Shown here: piece by piece, positions 17,380 to 26,860 of the stretch
Position numbering within the stretch: the first letter of the stretch is position 1
How the letters are laid out: each line of letters starts with the position of its first letter
Source: G963667425 sp963667425 [NCBI: bacterium]
GTDB lineage: Bacteria; UBP6; UBA1177
Reading direction: 5' to 3'
Assembly: GCA_963667425.1 (NCBI GenBank)
Contig: OY763407.1
Coordinates: forward strand, 2,294,001 to 2,358,000
Length of the DNA: 64,000 nt
Program-made: the position numbers and the translations under genes
Notes under the pieces: model-generated
The model's input: the letters and a program-made list of their open reading frames with translations, nothing else
Databases searched by the model: none
What the model was told of the DNA's origin: nothing

Positions 17380-18318
17380 ATGTATTACAGGTTGCTTTTT
17401 TATGGTTTTTTATTGTTTATATTGCCTAACGTCCTTTTTGCAAAATTAGATACAGCTGTACTCAGAATTTGTTTTGAAAAGGATAATAAGCCTTTCATGA
17501 TAAGCACTAAAGATGCTGATATTGCAGAAAAAGAGCAGTTTGTTCCCAATAAAACGGGTGATTCTTTTATAAGAAAATTTTCTTTAAAAATGGATGGAAC
17601 CCCATTTTTTACATATAGACCTTATAGTGATAATTGTGTCTCAGTAATAAAAGTTACTCCGGGTGTGCACAGGTTTTCTATAGATTTTAAATCAGTTGAA
17701 TATACGTCTCTTGAATCTGAAAATACTATTTCACACAATTTTAAAGCAGATCTGCTCTATGATGGTACTTTTAAAATAGTTCAGGGTGCAACAGCTACAG
17801 TTGAAATATCTCAATCCAGAAATAAGGTTTCATTGTATCAGTCTTTAGATAACAAGCCTGTTGAAGGCTGTGAGGAAAAATGTGATATTCCTGCAGATAT
17901 TCCTGTTTATTTTGTTACAAAAGCTGATGATTCAGAAGTTTCATGTCCTGTTGAATATACTTTGATATTGAAAAAATCTGAAAGAAATAATCTTGAATGC
18001 TACAATGATAAAACAGTTCGGAGCATTCTTCAGAAAGTAGTTTCCGAAAATAAAGTTATATGTAAATCCAATTCTGAATATGCCCACTTTAATGTTTATG
18101 GCGAAGGCTGCGTCATTACGGTTGAGGCTGACCCGACAGGTTTGAGAATAAAAGAACCTGAAATCTTTATGCTTCCTTTGGAAAAACAGTCAATAAGATA
18201 TTTTTTTCAGGTAGGCAGTGAAGAGGAACAACCATATGTCTTTTCTGCTGAGCACAAGGGAAAACAGATAATTCCTGTAAAAGGAAGTGTTATTAAATTT
18301 AAGGAGATAATAAACTGA
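17380..18318 (+). CDS. Secreted protein of unknown function
   Basis: A 312-residue protein that I do not recognise. A signal peptide (about 1-21, ending VLFA) leads to a strand-rich region, probably of two or three beta-sandwich-like domains, with several Cys (for example CEEKCDIP near 165). No repeats and no second membrane segment are seen. It begins 85 bases from the divergent rph start, with AAAGGTGGC upstream, and overlaps the purN start by one base (TGATG). Its strong AAGGAG near the end serves purN, so the two are co-translated. Periplasmic or surface location is inferred from the signal peptide. Confidence 0.6.
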   Translation: MYYRLLFYGFLLFILPNVLFAKLDTAVLRICFEKDNKPFMISTKDADIAEKEQFVPNKTGDSFIRKFSLKMDGTPFFTYRPYSDNCVSVIKVTPGVHRFSIDFKSVEYTSLESENTISHNFKADLLYDGTFKIVQGATATVEISQSRNKVSLYQSLDNKPVEGCEEKCDIPADIPVYFVTKADDSEVSCPVEYTLILKKSERNNLECYNDKTVRSILQKVVSENKVICKSNSEYAHFNVYGEGCVITVEADPTGLRIKEPEIFMLPLEKQSIRYFFQVGSEEEQPYVFSAEHKGKQIIPVKGSVIKFKEIIN

Positions 18319-18926
18319 TGAAGGTTGCAATTTTTATTTCCGGAACCGGAACCAACATGTTGGCTCTGGCAAAACACTTTTTTAAAGGAGCTCTTCCATC
18401 TGTAAAAGAGATAGCTTTTGTTCTTTCAAACAAAAAAAATGCTGAAGGACTTGTAAAAGCTGAAGAAATGGGAATAAAAACAATGGTTCTGAATCAGGAT
18501 AAAAACGATACCAGAGAAAGCTATGATATGAGACTTCTGGATATTGTTCGTAAAAACAATATTGATATTATCGTTCTTGCCGGTTTTATGAGAATTCTTT
18601 CACCTTTTTTTATTAAAGAATTTACAGGAAAAATAATTAATATTCATCCTTCTATTCTCCCTTCCTTTAAAGGTTTAAATGCTCAGAAACAGGCTTATGA
18701 TGCAGGGGTTAAAATATCAGGATGTACAGTTCATTTTGTTGATGAATCTCTCGATGGCGGTCCGATAATTCTTCAAACTGCTGTGGAAAGAAAACATAAC
18801 TATTCAGAAGAAGATTTCAAAGAAGCAATACTTGCAGAGGAGCATAATACTTTTTATAAAGCTCTTGAAATTGTTGCATCAAAAAGGTATAACATTTTTA
18901 ATAATTTTGTTGAAATAAAGGAGTGA
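18318..18926 (+). CDS. purN: Phosphoribosylglycinamide formyltransferase
   Basis: A 202-residue GAR transformylase using 10-formyl-THF in purine synthesis step three. Seen motifs: FISGTGTNM phosphate loop at the N-terminus, VLAGFMRILSPFF, and the catalytic NIHPSILPSFKG with Asn-His, plus the Asp in DGGPIIL. Normal family length. AAGGAG lies 11 bases upstream and the start overlaps the previous stop. It is separate from purC/prs in this window. Confidence 0.95.
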   Translation: MKVAIFISGTGTNMLALAKHFFKGALPSVKEIAFVLSNKKNAEGLVKAEEMGIKTMVLNQDKNDTRESYDMRLLDIVRKNNIDIIVLAGFMRILSPFFIKEFTGKIINIHPSILPSFKGLNAQKQAYDAGVKISGCTVHFVDESLDGGPIILQTAVERKHNYSEEDFKEAILAEEHNTFYKALEIVASKRYNIFNNFVEIKE

Positions 18927-18931
18927 AGAAA

Positions 18932-20089
18932 ATGAAATTTAAACTTTTCATGCTCTCTTTTCTGTCTGTTGCTGCAATGGTGCTTGGTGCAAACTATCTA
19001 TTTGTAAAAACAGCAGATAAGGAATTGACAACCAATCTTGAAGACAACGTTATAAAAGCTGCTTCACTTTTTAATCATATAAATAGAGCAGACAGTTTTT
19101 CAAGAATTAACGAAGCAGAGGGACTTGCGGCCAAAGATGCTTTTCTTGATGTTTTTGATATGGATAAATATGCGGAAAATCCTGAAGAAGCATCAAGACT
19201 AATAAGGATTGAACTTGATATTATCAATAAATATGATGATGATGCAGATATAATTTTTGTTACAGATATGGATGGAATGGTTGTTGCAAAAAATCTTGAT
19301 CAAAGTATGAGAGGAATGATACTAAAAGAAATTCCAACTATTTCGAGAGCTCTTGCTGGTAAAAGCTCCGAAGATATTATGGAAATAAAGAGAGCTTTTT
19401 ACAGAACAACAACTGTTCCTATAAGAAAAGATTGCAAAATAGTAGGAACAATGACTTTCGGCAACAAATTTGATTCAGAGATGGCAGAAGCTGATTTTAT
19501 GGTTCTTAATCATGAAAACAACTCTGACTCTATAAAAAAACCACTTTATTTTGCATATATGGATCTTAAATCAAAAAATCTTATTGCTTCTAACATGCCT
19601 ACAGAAATTCATTCTGCACTTAGAACAATTATAAATTCTGACAGCAATTTTTCTTCAGAATTTTTTAAGGATGGAAAAAAAACACACTCTTTTGCTACAG
19701 AAATGAATAATGGTAACTATTTCGTTTCTCTTACAAAATATCAGAAAAATAGTGATAAAGAGATATTTTTTGTTGTTGCAGGATCTGTGGATGATGCTCT
19801 TGCAGGTTTTAAAAGTAAAAAAGAGAAGTTTATGCTTTTCTCTATACTTATTACATTACTTGGACTTATTGCCGCATTTATTCTTGAAGAAAAATTCATG
19901 GCTCCGATTAACCGTTTTATGGAAGGAATGCTTGAAATTATCAGTGGTAATAAAGATTACAGATTCAGCAGTGATGCAGATGACCTTGAAGGGAATCTGA
20001 ATCAGAATGCAAATTATATGATTTCTGTCCTTTTAAATGAGGAGAATGTTGATAAACCGGATGAAGACGATAAAAAAGGAGATGAATAA
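18932..20089 (+). CDS. Membrane protein with Cache-like sensor and HAMP-like linker, no output domain
   Basis: About 385 residues with an N-terminal membrane helix (about 5-25), a periplasmic alpha/beta region of some 270 residues, a second helix (about 296-316) and a HAMP-like segment with an acidic tail. The extracytoplasmic part contains IIFVTDMDGMVVAKN and a later TVPIRKDCKIVGTMTFG, resembling Cache-domain strands. No kinase, GGDEF or methyl-accepting domain follows, so signalling would need a partner. ATG 18932 is chosen because AAAGGAG (18917-18923) sits eight bases upstream; a GTG at 18923 overlaps that site. It lies between purN and ssb. Confidence 0.6.
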   Translation: MKFKLFMLSFLSVAAMVLGANYLFVKTADKELTTNLEDNVIKAASLFNHINRADSFSRINEAEGLAAKDAFLDVFDMDKYAENPEEASRLIRIELDIINKYDDDADIIFVTDMDGMVVAKNLDQSMRGMILKEIPTISRALAGKSSEDIMEIKRAFYRTTTVPIRKDCKIVGTMTFGNKFDSEMAEADFMVLNHENNSDSIKKPLYFAYMDLKSKNLIASNMPTEIHSALRTIINSDSNFSSEFFKDGKKTHSFATEMNNGNYFVSLTKYQKNSDKEIFFVVAGSVDDALAGFKSKKEKFMLFSILITLLGLIAAFILEEKFMAPINRFMEGMLEIISGNKDYRFSSDADDLEGNLNQNANYMISVLLNEENVDKPDEDDKKGDE

Positions 20090-20091
20090 AA

Positions 20092-20610
20092 ATGGCATCA
20101 GCTTTTAATAGTTTAAATAAAGTTATGATAATGGGATCTCTTGGAAAAGATCCTGATCTCAGACACACAAAAACAGGAATTCCTGTTACCACACTTCTTG
20201 TTGCAACTTCTGAAAGTTATAAAAATCAGGATGGTTCAGTTACTGATAAAACTACATGGCATAATATTGTAACTTTTAGAAATATGGCTGAAAGCTGTTC
20301 AAATTATCTTAGAAAAGGATCTCTTGTTTTTGTGGAAGGAAAGCTTCAGACAAGAAACTATCAGGATAAAGACGGAAATACAAGATATGTAACTGAAATA
20401 ATTGCTGAGACCGTTAAATTCCTTGACAGGAAAGGTCAGGAGAATGAAAAAAATTATGAACCTGGAGGTTATAATCAGCAACCAAGACCTCAGCAGAACA
20501 ACTATCAGAAGCAAAATTACTCTCAACAGGGATCTTATAATTCTCAGCCATCACAAAATGAGCCGTTTGTTCCTGATTTTGATGATGGTGATGATGAGCT
20601 TCCATTTTAA
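20092..20610 (+). CDS. ssb: Single-stranded DNA-binding protein
   Basis: A 172-residue SSB. The OB-fold (about 1-108) starts NSLNKVMIMGSLGKDPDLR, includes the TTWHNIV strand and GSLVFVEGKLQTRNY. A Gln/Asn/Tyr-rich linker (about 122-158) leads to the acidic tip DDELPF, the docking peptide for replication and repair partners. The tip is canonical. Starts two bases after the previous gene with GGAG upstream, and ends two bases before hemW. Confidence 0.96.
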   Translation: MASAFNSLNKVMIMGSLGKDPDLRHTKTGIPVTTLLVATSESYKNQDGSVTDKTTWHNIVTFRNMAESCSNYLRKGSLVFVEGKLQTRNYQDKDGNTRYVTEIIAETVKFLDRKGQENEKNYEPGGYNQQPRPQQNNYQKQNYSQQGSYNSQPSQNEPFVPDFDDGDDELPF

Positions 20611-20612
20611 AC

Positions 20613-21743
20613 ATGATTCATTCCTCAGACCCTTTCGGAATATATATTCATATTCCATTCTGCAATTCTAAATGCAGATATTGTGATTTTTATTCTATAG
20701 ATAATTTTAATAAAGAAGTAGTTTCTCTTTATGGTCAGCGGGTTCTTGAAACTGTTTCTCAGGCAATGATTGTTAATAAGGGAACTCTGGTCTCTATATA
20801 TATTGGAGGAGGAACGCCTTCAATAATGCCGGATACGTGGTTTGTGAATCTTTTTAAAATATTTGCAGATACATTGATATGTTTAAATGATATAGAAATA
20901 ACCGTTGAAATTAATCCCGCCTACATAACAAAAGAAAGACTCTGTTTTTTTAAATCAATAGGAATAAACCGGTTCAGCATAGGGATTCAATCTCTTAATA
21001 ATCCGCTTCTTTTGAATATAGGGAGATCATATTCTTCTTCTCAGGCGCTAAAAATTATCTCGGAAGCTCGTGATATTACAGAAAATTTGTCGTTGGATAT
21101 GATATATGGTTTTTTATTTCCTGAAAGAGATATAAAGCAGGAATTTAAAGCACTTTTAAGTGAGGCGTTGCCTGATCATTTTTCTGTTTATGCCTATACT
21201 CCGCCGTATCATTCAAATGCTCCTGAAATGGCAGATGAAGATTTTGTAGCCAGAGAAGAAGATTTGGTTAAAGAGATACTTATTAATAAAGGTTTTAGCC
21301 GTTATGAAGTTTCAAATTATGCAAGAAATGGAAAAGAGTCGGTTCACAATAATCTTTACTGGAAATGGGCAACCTATATTGGAATAGGCGCTGGTGCGCA
21401 TTCTTTTTTTAAAAAGGAACTGGAAAGAGCTTACTATGAAGATAATGTACTTTCCTTTATAAAGAGTCCGACTCTTTTAAGAAGGCAGGTTGAGAGGAAA
21501 GATGCTTTAAAGGAATTCTTTATGATGGGGCTCAGAAGGAAAGATGGAATCAGTGCTGCATCTGTTAAGGAAAACTTTCAGAACAGTCTTGAAGAGATTC
21601 TGGAAATAAAAGAAATTGTGTCTCTCAGAGATAATGGAATGATTTTTCTTAACAATCAGAATGTAGCTGTTACGGAGAAAGGATTTAATTTCCTTTCGGA
21701 TATTACTCAAAGTTTTTTCGATGCGATAGAAAGGATAAAATGA
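20613..21743 (+). CDS. hemW: HemW-like radical SAM heme chaperone
   Basis: A 376-residue radical SAM protein of the coproporphyrinogen-oxidase-like HemW group. The [4Fe-4S] motif is CNSKCRYC with the trailing Asp-Phe, followed by YIGGGTPS and GIQSLNN. The C-terminal wing includes EVSNYA and a GAGAHSF segment. HemW proteins bind heme and were formerly annotated as oxygen-independent coproporphyrinogen oxidase; true HemN has an extra N-terminal motif not seen here. Lies between ssb and rnhB, overlapping rnhB by 4 bases. Confidence 0.88.
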   Translation: MIHSSDPFGIYIHIPFCNSKCRYCDFYSIDNFNKEVVSLYGQRVLETVSQAMIVNKGTLVSIYIGGGTPSIMPDTWFVNLFKIFADTLICLNDIEITVEINPAYITKERLCFFKSIGINRFSIGIQSLNNPLLLNIGRSYSSSQALKIISEARDITENLSLDMIYGFLFPERDIKQEFKALLSEALPDHFSVYAYTPPYHSNAPEMADEDFVAREEDLVKEILINKGFSRYEVSNYARNGKESVHNNLYWKWATYIGIGAGAHSFFKKELERAYYEDNVLSFIKSPTLLRRQVERKDALKEFFMMGLRRKDGISAASVKENFQNSLEEILEIKEIVSLRDNGMIFLNNQNVAVTEKGFNFLSDITQSFFDAIERIK

Positions 21744-22357
21744 TAGGAATGGTAGATAAAGCTCTTCTTAAAGAAGGGTTTGTTGTTATAGGAGTTGATG
21801 AAGCTGGCAGAGGTCCATTATTTGGTCCTGTAACAGTTGCTGCGGTTTCTCTTTTTAAAGAGATAGATGGCCTTAATGATTCTAAAAAACTTTCAGAGAA
21901 AAAAAGAAATGAGCTTCTTCCTCTTATTGTAAAGAACAGTTTTTGGGCTGTATATTCTGTTTCAGCCAGCATGATAGACAAGAAAAATATTCTTCAGGCA
22001 ACTTTGTGGGGTATGAGAAAAGTTGTTTCCAAAGTTGCCAATCAAAACAACAAAAAGTTCAAAGTGTTAATAGATGGCAACAGATATCTCGATTCATTCG
22101 AAAATGAAGAGACTATTGTAAAAGGGGACAGTATAAGTACAAATATTGCAGCAGCATCAATAATTGCAAAAGTTTACAGAGACAGAATTATGTATCGCTG
22201 GAATCTGGTTTATCCTGAGTATAATCTGGACAAAAACAAAGGATATCCGACACATGATCACTATGAAGCTATAGAAAAGTACGGAATTACTCCGCAGCAT
22301 AGAAAAAGTTTTAAACTTATAAAAAAAACTGACCCAAATCAATTAAATCTATTTTAA
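21740..22357 (+). CDS. rnhB: Ribonuclease HII
   Basis: A 205-residue RNase H-fold enzyme that removes ribonucleotides from DNA duplexes. The catalytic Asp and Glu are in GVDEAGRGPLFGPV near the N-terminus, followed by DSKKLSEKKR, a later VLIDGN and AKVYRDRIM. Length is standard. It starts within the stop of hemW (ATGA) and ends one base before the next gene, so it is part of the same operon. Confidence 0.95.
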   Translation: MIGMVDKALLKEGFVVIGVDEAGRGPLFGPVTVAAVSLFKEIDGLNDSKKLSEKKRNELLPLIVKNSFWAVYSVSASMIDKKNILQATLWGMRKVVSKVANQNNKKFKVLIDGNRYLDSFENEETIVKGDSISTNIAAASIIAKVYRDRIMYRWNLVYPEYNLDKNKGYPTHDHYEAIEKYGITPQHRKSFKLIKKTDPNQLNLF

Positions 22358-22358
22358 C

Positions 22359-23894
22359 ATGTTTAAAGTACTTCTTATTTCACCTCCGGTATTTGATTTT
22401 TATTTTACACCGGCAAGGTGTGAGCCTTTAGGCCTTTTATATATAAGGGAATCACTGAAACAACTTGACGATGTTGATGTTTTAATTTACGATTCTCTTC
22501 TTTCAGGTAAAAAAAAGGAGCAGTTGTGGCCGGAAGAATTTAACCATCTTCGAAATATTTATAAAAAAGATTTAAGTGCTTTTTCTCTTTTTTCGTCATA
22601 TAAAAGATTCGGAGACAGTTTTAATAAAATTACGGCATTTATTGAAAAAGAAAAACCTTCAATTATAGCTATATCTTCAATGTTTACTCCGTATCATGAT
22701 GATGTTGAAAATCTTATAAAAGAAATAAAAAAGAATTTTAATATTGAAATTGCAGTTGGAGGCTGGGCTGTTGAAGCTGAGCAGGAAAATTTGTTTAAGA
22801 AATCGTCAGCTGATTATTTTCTGCTTGGTGCAGGAGAAAATTCTCTGACAGATTTGGTTAAGGCAAGAAAAAAAGGAAATAATGTCTCTGAAGTGCAAGG
22901 TATAATTTACAGAAAAGATGATAAAGTTTTTAAAAATCCACCAAGGAGACTTGAAAAAGATAGTTTTGAACTGTTTCCTGAAAGGGCAGGAAGTTATTAT
23001 TTTAAAAGAAAAAAGATTTCCCGCATGACCGTAAGCAAAGGATGTGTTTTTAAATGCGAATTCTGTGCAATACATCGTCAGAATAAATTCATGTGCAGAA
23101 GCCTTGATTCTGTTGAGAGAGAAATGCAATATCTTGCTGAAAATGGCTCTGAAATAATAAATTTTGAAGATGATAACCTTTTTTTCGACAAAATCTGGAA
23201 TAAAGGTTTTATAGAGCTCCTTTCTAAGTTTAATAAAAAATATGGAATAACTTATACGGCAATGAACGGCATTACAGCGGCAAATCTTGCGCCAATTGTA
23301 GAAGAGGTTATTGATGCCGGTTTTATAGAGTTTAATCTTTCTCTGGTCAGTGGAAATAAAGAAATTGCAGAAAAGATACATCGACCTCTTTTTGCTGAAT
23401 CAATTGAAAAAATAGCAGATGCTGCAAAAGGAAAGGTAGATACACTTGTTTTTTTAATTCTTGGATTGCCTGATGCGACCATTTCTGCCATATTAAGCGA
23501 TATTTTTTTTCTGGCAGCTCTTCCTGTCAGAATTGGAGTTTCTCCTCTTTATCTTTTACCTGGAATTGATATTTTCGAAAAAATGGGAATTCCTGAAAAA
23601 AAAAGATTATGCCGAGGTTCTGCTTTATACCGGTTTGGAGAGAATTTTACGAGAGAAGATATATTTTCTCTCTGGAAATTTGTAAGAATGATAAATTATA
23701 TAAAAGAGAAACCTTTTTGTGATAAAACTGATGATAATTATGAATTTTTTTCCAAATCACTTAAAGAAAAAGTATGGTATCTTAAAAAAGAAGATGGAAA
23801 GTGGGAAAAATATCTTCCTTTTGAAATAGATCTTCCGCACCAGGTAACAATCTGCAAACTGGATGGAACAAAAGAGGATATAGTTTTTTATTAA
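22359..23894 (+). CDS. B12-binding-domain radical SAM protein
   Basis: A 511-residue protein. The N-terminus resembles a cobalamin-binding fold with the typical RCEPLGLLYIRESL start. The radical SAM core has CVFKCEFC (about 230-237) and the ED-rich segment INFEDDNLFF. About 150 residues of unidentified C-terminal sequence follow. Members of this class methylate or rearrange unreactive carbons in lipids, tetrapyrroles or antibiotics, but no substrate can be inferred. It is the last gene of the purN-ssb-hemW-rnhB run; 118 bases separate it from the FHA gene. Confidence 0.8.
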   Translation: MFKVLLISPPVFDFYFTPARCEPLGLLYIRESLKQLDDVDVLIYDSLLSGKKKEQLWPEEFNHLRNIYKKDLSAFSLFSSYKRFGDSFNKITAFIEKEKPSIIAISSMFTPYHDDVENLIKEIKKNFNIEIAVGGWAVEAEQENLFKKSSADYFLLGAGENSLTDLVKARKKGNNVSEVQGIIYRKDDKVFKNPPRRLEKDSFELFPERAGSYYFKRKKISRMTVSKGCVFKCEFCAIHRQNKFMCRSLDSVEREMQYLAENGSEIINFEDDNLFFDKIWNKGFIELLSKFNKKYGITYTAMNGITAANLAPIVEEVIDAGFIEFNLSLVSGNKEIAEKIHRPLFAESIEKIADAAKGKVDTLVFLILGLPDATISAILSDIFFLAALPVRIGVSPLYLLPGIDIFEKMGIPEKKRLCRGSALYRFGENFTREDIFSLWKFVRMINYIKEKPFCDKTDDNYEFFSKSLKEKVWYLKKEDGKWEKYLPFEIDLPHQVTICKLDGTKEDIVFY

Positions 23895-24012
23895 AAATAA
23901 AGAAGATTTTTTTTGTATATAAATCAATAATTATTGAGACAAATGCTTCAAATTCTTGAAAAATTAGATTCATCTGTTAAAATGCTCTGAATTAGTGCTA
24001 ATAGAGGTATAA

Positions 24013-25143
24013 ATGGGAAGATTTGATAAAATATTAAGCCATGAACAAAGTGAACATCATTCTAAAAATGTTTTTGTTTTTGTAGAAGGCGATTATAAAG
24101 GCGGAACATTTGAATGTCCTAATAACGGTAAGATTTCTTTAGGAAGAGATCTTGCTGGAGATGTCGTTCTTGTTGATAATAACGTTTCAAGAAATCATGC
24201 ATCTATTTTTTGTAAAAACGGTAAAGCTTTTATAAGAGATCTTGGAAGCACTAATGGAACAAAGCTTAATGGTGAGAATATAGTATCAGAAGAAGATTTT
24301 GAGCTTTATGCCGGAGATCTTATAACTATGGGCGCTTCTGTTTTCAGGTACGGCAGAGAGGATTTTTCTATATTCAGTGATGTGGATGAATCTGAAATAG
24401 CAATAGATATTGAGCCTGAAATTTCTAAACACACAAAAAAGGACGATACTGCTGCAAGTATTGCAGACAAGTTGCTCAGTGAAGTTGAAATGTCAATTGC
24501 AGAGGAGATTTCAAACTCACATAAACCGGCAGCTGATGCTGAGATAAAAGTTCCTGCTGAACTTTCTTCAGGAACTCTTAAAGACAAAGCTTCAGGTATT
24601 GTTGCTGATAAAATAATAAAACTTGGTGTTCCAGGCGTTTTAAGAGCTTCTATTGATGCTCCTTTCAATGAAAAAATAAAAATTGATTTTTCACCTAAAG
24701 GTATTGCTTCTGCAGAATCTCTCACACATCCATCATCATCTCCGGCAAAAACATTTGCAAGATTTCTTCTTTCATCGGATGGAAAATTTTCTTTTTCCAG
24801 AGATGGTGGAGATGATAGAAAAAGTTCTCCTGAGCTTATGGAACTTCTTGCTCAGGCAAATGTTGAATCCAAAATGCTTCAAAGATACAAAGATATAATC
24901 TCTTTTAACAAGCTTTTAATTAAAAGACCTCTTATTACAAAGCTGTCAATGCTTTCAAAAGCAGAGATTGACACTTTTCAGTTTATGATCAATGCTGATT
25001 CTGTGATTCAGTATCTTGATTCTTTTAAAGATGTTGATGAGTTTATTCTGCTGGATCAGATAGATAAAATGATGGCAAGGAATTATCTTGAAGCGCCTAA
25101 AGGTGCGCCTGCGCTGGAACTGGAAGATATTTTGGATATATGA
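24013..25143 (+). CDS. FHA-domain protein with long C-terminal extension
   Basis: A 376-residue cytoplasmic protein. An FHA domain (about 18-100) retains the phosphothreonine-binding pattern: GRDLAGDV, the NNVSRNHASI core and DLGSTNGTKLNG. About 270 residues of low-similarity, partly helical sequence follow, without a membrane segment. FHA domains read Thr phosphorylation, so a Ser/Thr kinase is the natural partner; the kinase-WD40 gene at 44355 is one candidate but not a neighbour. AGAGG lies six bases upstream of ATG. The next gene is a GYF_2/AgmX-type membrane protein, eight bases downstream. Confidence 0.78.
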   Translation: MGRFDKILSHEQSEHHSKNVFVFVEGDYKGGTFECPNNGKISLGRDLAGDVVLVDNNVSRNHASIFCKNGKAFIRDLGSTNGTKLNGENIVSEEDFELYAGDLITMGASVFRYGREDFSIFSDVDESEIAIDIEPEISKHTKKDDTAASIADKLLSEVEMSIAEEISNSHKPAADAEIKVPAELSSGTLKDKASGIVADKIIKLGVPGVLRASIDAPFNEKIKIDFSPKGIASAESLTHPSSSPAKTFARFLLSSDGKFSFSRDGGDDRKSSPELMELLAQANVESKMLQRYKDIISFNKLLIKRPLITKLSMLSKAEIDTFQFMINADSVIQYLDSFKDVDEFILLDQIDKMMARNYLEAPKGAPALELEDILDI

Positions 25144-25150
25144 GGTTAAT

Positions 25151-25972
25151 ATGCATTTTTGGGTTTATCATAAATCAGCAAAACAGTTTTTAGGTCCTTT
25201 TAATGAAAATACTATAGTTGACTTCTGTATATCAAATAAGGAAAGTGCATCAAGTTTTTATATTTGTGTTAACGGAAAGCAGAATCAGATGGAATGGTCT
25301 GCTTTTGCAGCAAAATATGCTTATCTTTTTGAAAACAAGGCAACTGAAAGAGAACTTCGTGAAACAGCAAATGAACTTTCTGAAGATGAAGATTTCACAA
25401 CACCTAAATCTCCTTTTATAAAAATACTTATTATTGTTATTCCTTTGCTGGTGCTTATAGGTGTTGCAGCTTTTGTTCTACTTGATGCCGGCGCATCCGA
25501 AAAAGAGCTTCCTGTTAAGGAAAGCAAATCTGCTGAAGTAATAAAGAAAGCTGAACCTGTTCAAAAAAAGGAAGAGAAAATTTATCCTGATAAAAGATCT
25601 GTTCTTCCATCTGATGAGAATTTTTCTGAAGCTGCTGCTTCTAAAAAAGAGCTTTATGCTGCATGGAAAGCAAAAAAGCCTTTATCAAAAGAGCTTTCTC
25701 CTCAGGATATAAAAACAGTAATGGATTCTTTTATCCCTTCTCTGACAGAATGCTATAATTCAAGAACTGCGGCAGGCGATAAAAATCTTAATGGAACAAT
25801 CAATATGAAGATAAAAATACTTGGAACAGGAGTAGTTTCTGGTGTGATTTTTACCGACGATAAATATAAATCGACCATTTTTGGCGATTGTGTTTCAGAT
25901 GCTCTGAAAAAACATGCTTTTCCGACGTTTAAAGCTAAAGAACAGATATTTACATACTACTATAATTTCTAA
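25151..25972 (+). CDS. GYF_2-domain membrane protein with AgmX/PglI-type C-terminal domain
   Basis: About 273 residues. The N-terminal 60 residues resemble the GYF_2 domain (FWVYHKSAKQFLGPF and a later Trp). A linker, one membrane helix (about 98-120) and a Lys/Glu/Pro-rich stretch follow. The last about 90 residues match the AgmX/PglI C-terminal domain: a conserved Cys pair (LTECYNSR, FGDCVSDAL), a G-V-V strand and a terminal phenylalanine run. In Myxococcus such proteins are tied to gliding and surface assembly; here the role is unknown. ATG 25151 is favoured by GAGGT (25142-25146). It directly follows the FHA gene, and aroE begins at the next base. Confidence 0.75.
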   Translation: MHFWVYHKSAKQFLGPFNENTIVDFCISNKESASSFYICVNGKQNQMEWSAFAAKYAYLFENKATERELRETANELSEDEDFTTPKSPFIKILIIVIPLLVLIGVAAFVLLDAGASEKELPVKESKSAEVIKKAEPVQKKEEKIYPDKRSVLPSDENFSEAAASKKELYAAWKAKKPLSKELSPQDIKTVMDSFIPSLTECYNSRTAAGDKNLNGTINMKIKILGTGVVSGVIFTDDKYKSTIFGDCVSDALKKHAFPTFKAKEQIFTYYYNF

Positions 25973-26689
25973 ATGATAGTTTACCTCTGGGGATTTCCTC
26001 TTCATTTTTCTTTTTCTCCAATGTTTCAGATGACTGCCGCAGCAAAAGTAGGAATAAATCTTAACTATCTTTTATGCAGAGAACCTTTGGAATTTTTTAA
26101 AGAAAAATTACTGGATTATGATTGCATCGGAGCAAATATTACAGCTCCTTACAAGGAAAAAGCTTTAACTTTGGTTGATGAATTAACTGAAAATGCTCTT
26201 AATTCAGGTGCAGTCAACACAATTTACAAAAAAGATGGAAAACTTTACGGTGATAATACAGATGGTGAGGGACTCTGTATGTGGCTTGAACAAAGCGGTT
26301 TTATGGAAAAGAGCATCTCTCTTCTGGGAAATGGCGGTGCCGCAAGAGGAATTGCATGGTCGCTTTTTAAAAGAGGAATATCTGTTACAATTTACGGCCG
26401 CCATGAAAAAGGATGGGAATCTCTTTTCGGTTCTTTTAAAAATATTTCTTCTTTTTCTGAAAAAGAAATAACAATAAACTGCATTACTGAGAAAATAGTA
26501 GGGGAGAGAATATTGAACATAAACTATTCTGAATCAAATCTTTCTTCTTCAGCAGGAGGAATGCTTGCTTATCAGGGTTATTATTCTTTTTTGAGATGGT
26601 TCAATAAAAATGTTGAACCTGATTTTTTTATAAAAACTCTTTTTGAATGCTATAATTCAATCAATATTCTTCCTTTTCTAAAGAAATAA
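25973..26689 (+). CDS. aroE: Shikimate dehydrogenase, short form
   Basis: A 238-residue NADPH-dependent enzyme reducing 3-dehydroshikimate. The shikimate-site Ser-x-Ser appears in HFSFSPMFQ, the catalytic Lys in NITAPYKEKAL, Asn and Asp in GAVNT and DNTDGEG, and the dinucleotide loop in LLGNGGAARG. It is shorter than the usual about 270 residues because the region that normally holds a Tyr-Asn-Pro motif is compressed. The C-terminal GGMLAYQGYYSF fits. The catalytic set is intact, so activity is expected. It starts one base after the preceding stop and is remote from aroF/aroA. Confidence 0.85.
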   Translation: MIVYLWGFPLHFSFSPMFQMTAAAKVGINLNYLLCREPLEFFKEKLLDYDCIGANITAPYKEKALTLVDELTENALNSGAVNTIYKKDGKLYGDNTDGEGLCMWLEQSGFMEKSISLLGNGGAARGIAWSLFKRGISVTIYGRHEKGWESLFGSFKNISSFSEKEITINCITEKIVGERILNINYSESNLSSSAGGMLAYQGYYSFLRWFNKNVEPDFFIKTLFECYNSINILPFLKK

Positions 26690-26794
26690 AAAAATATATA
26701 TTGACTCTCAAAACTTTGATTTAAAGCTTAAAGATTATTAATTTACAATGGCTTTGCTCTTATGTTATGAGTTTAAGAGATTTTGCTTAAAAAC

Positions 26795-26822
26795 TTGTAA
26801 AAAAATATCTGTTCTTTATAAA
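26795..26822 (+). promoter_or_regulatory. Candidate promoter of prs-purC
   Basis: TTGTAA (26795-26800) and TATAAA (26817-26822) are separated by 16 bases, placing transcription near 26829, 32 bases before the prs ATG. The spacer between aroE and prs (171 bases) holds no other obvious signal and no recognisable purine riboswitch. Confidence 0.45.
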
Positions 26823-26860
26823 TAGGTGTCTCAAGTTTTACATCTTTTAAGAGGTTAACA

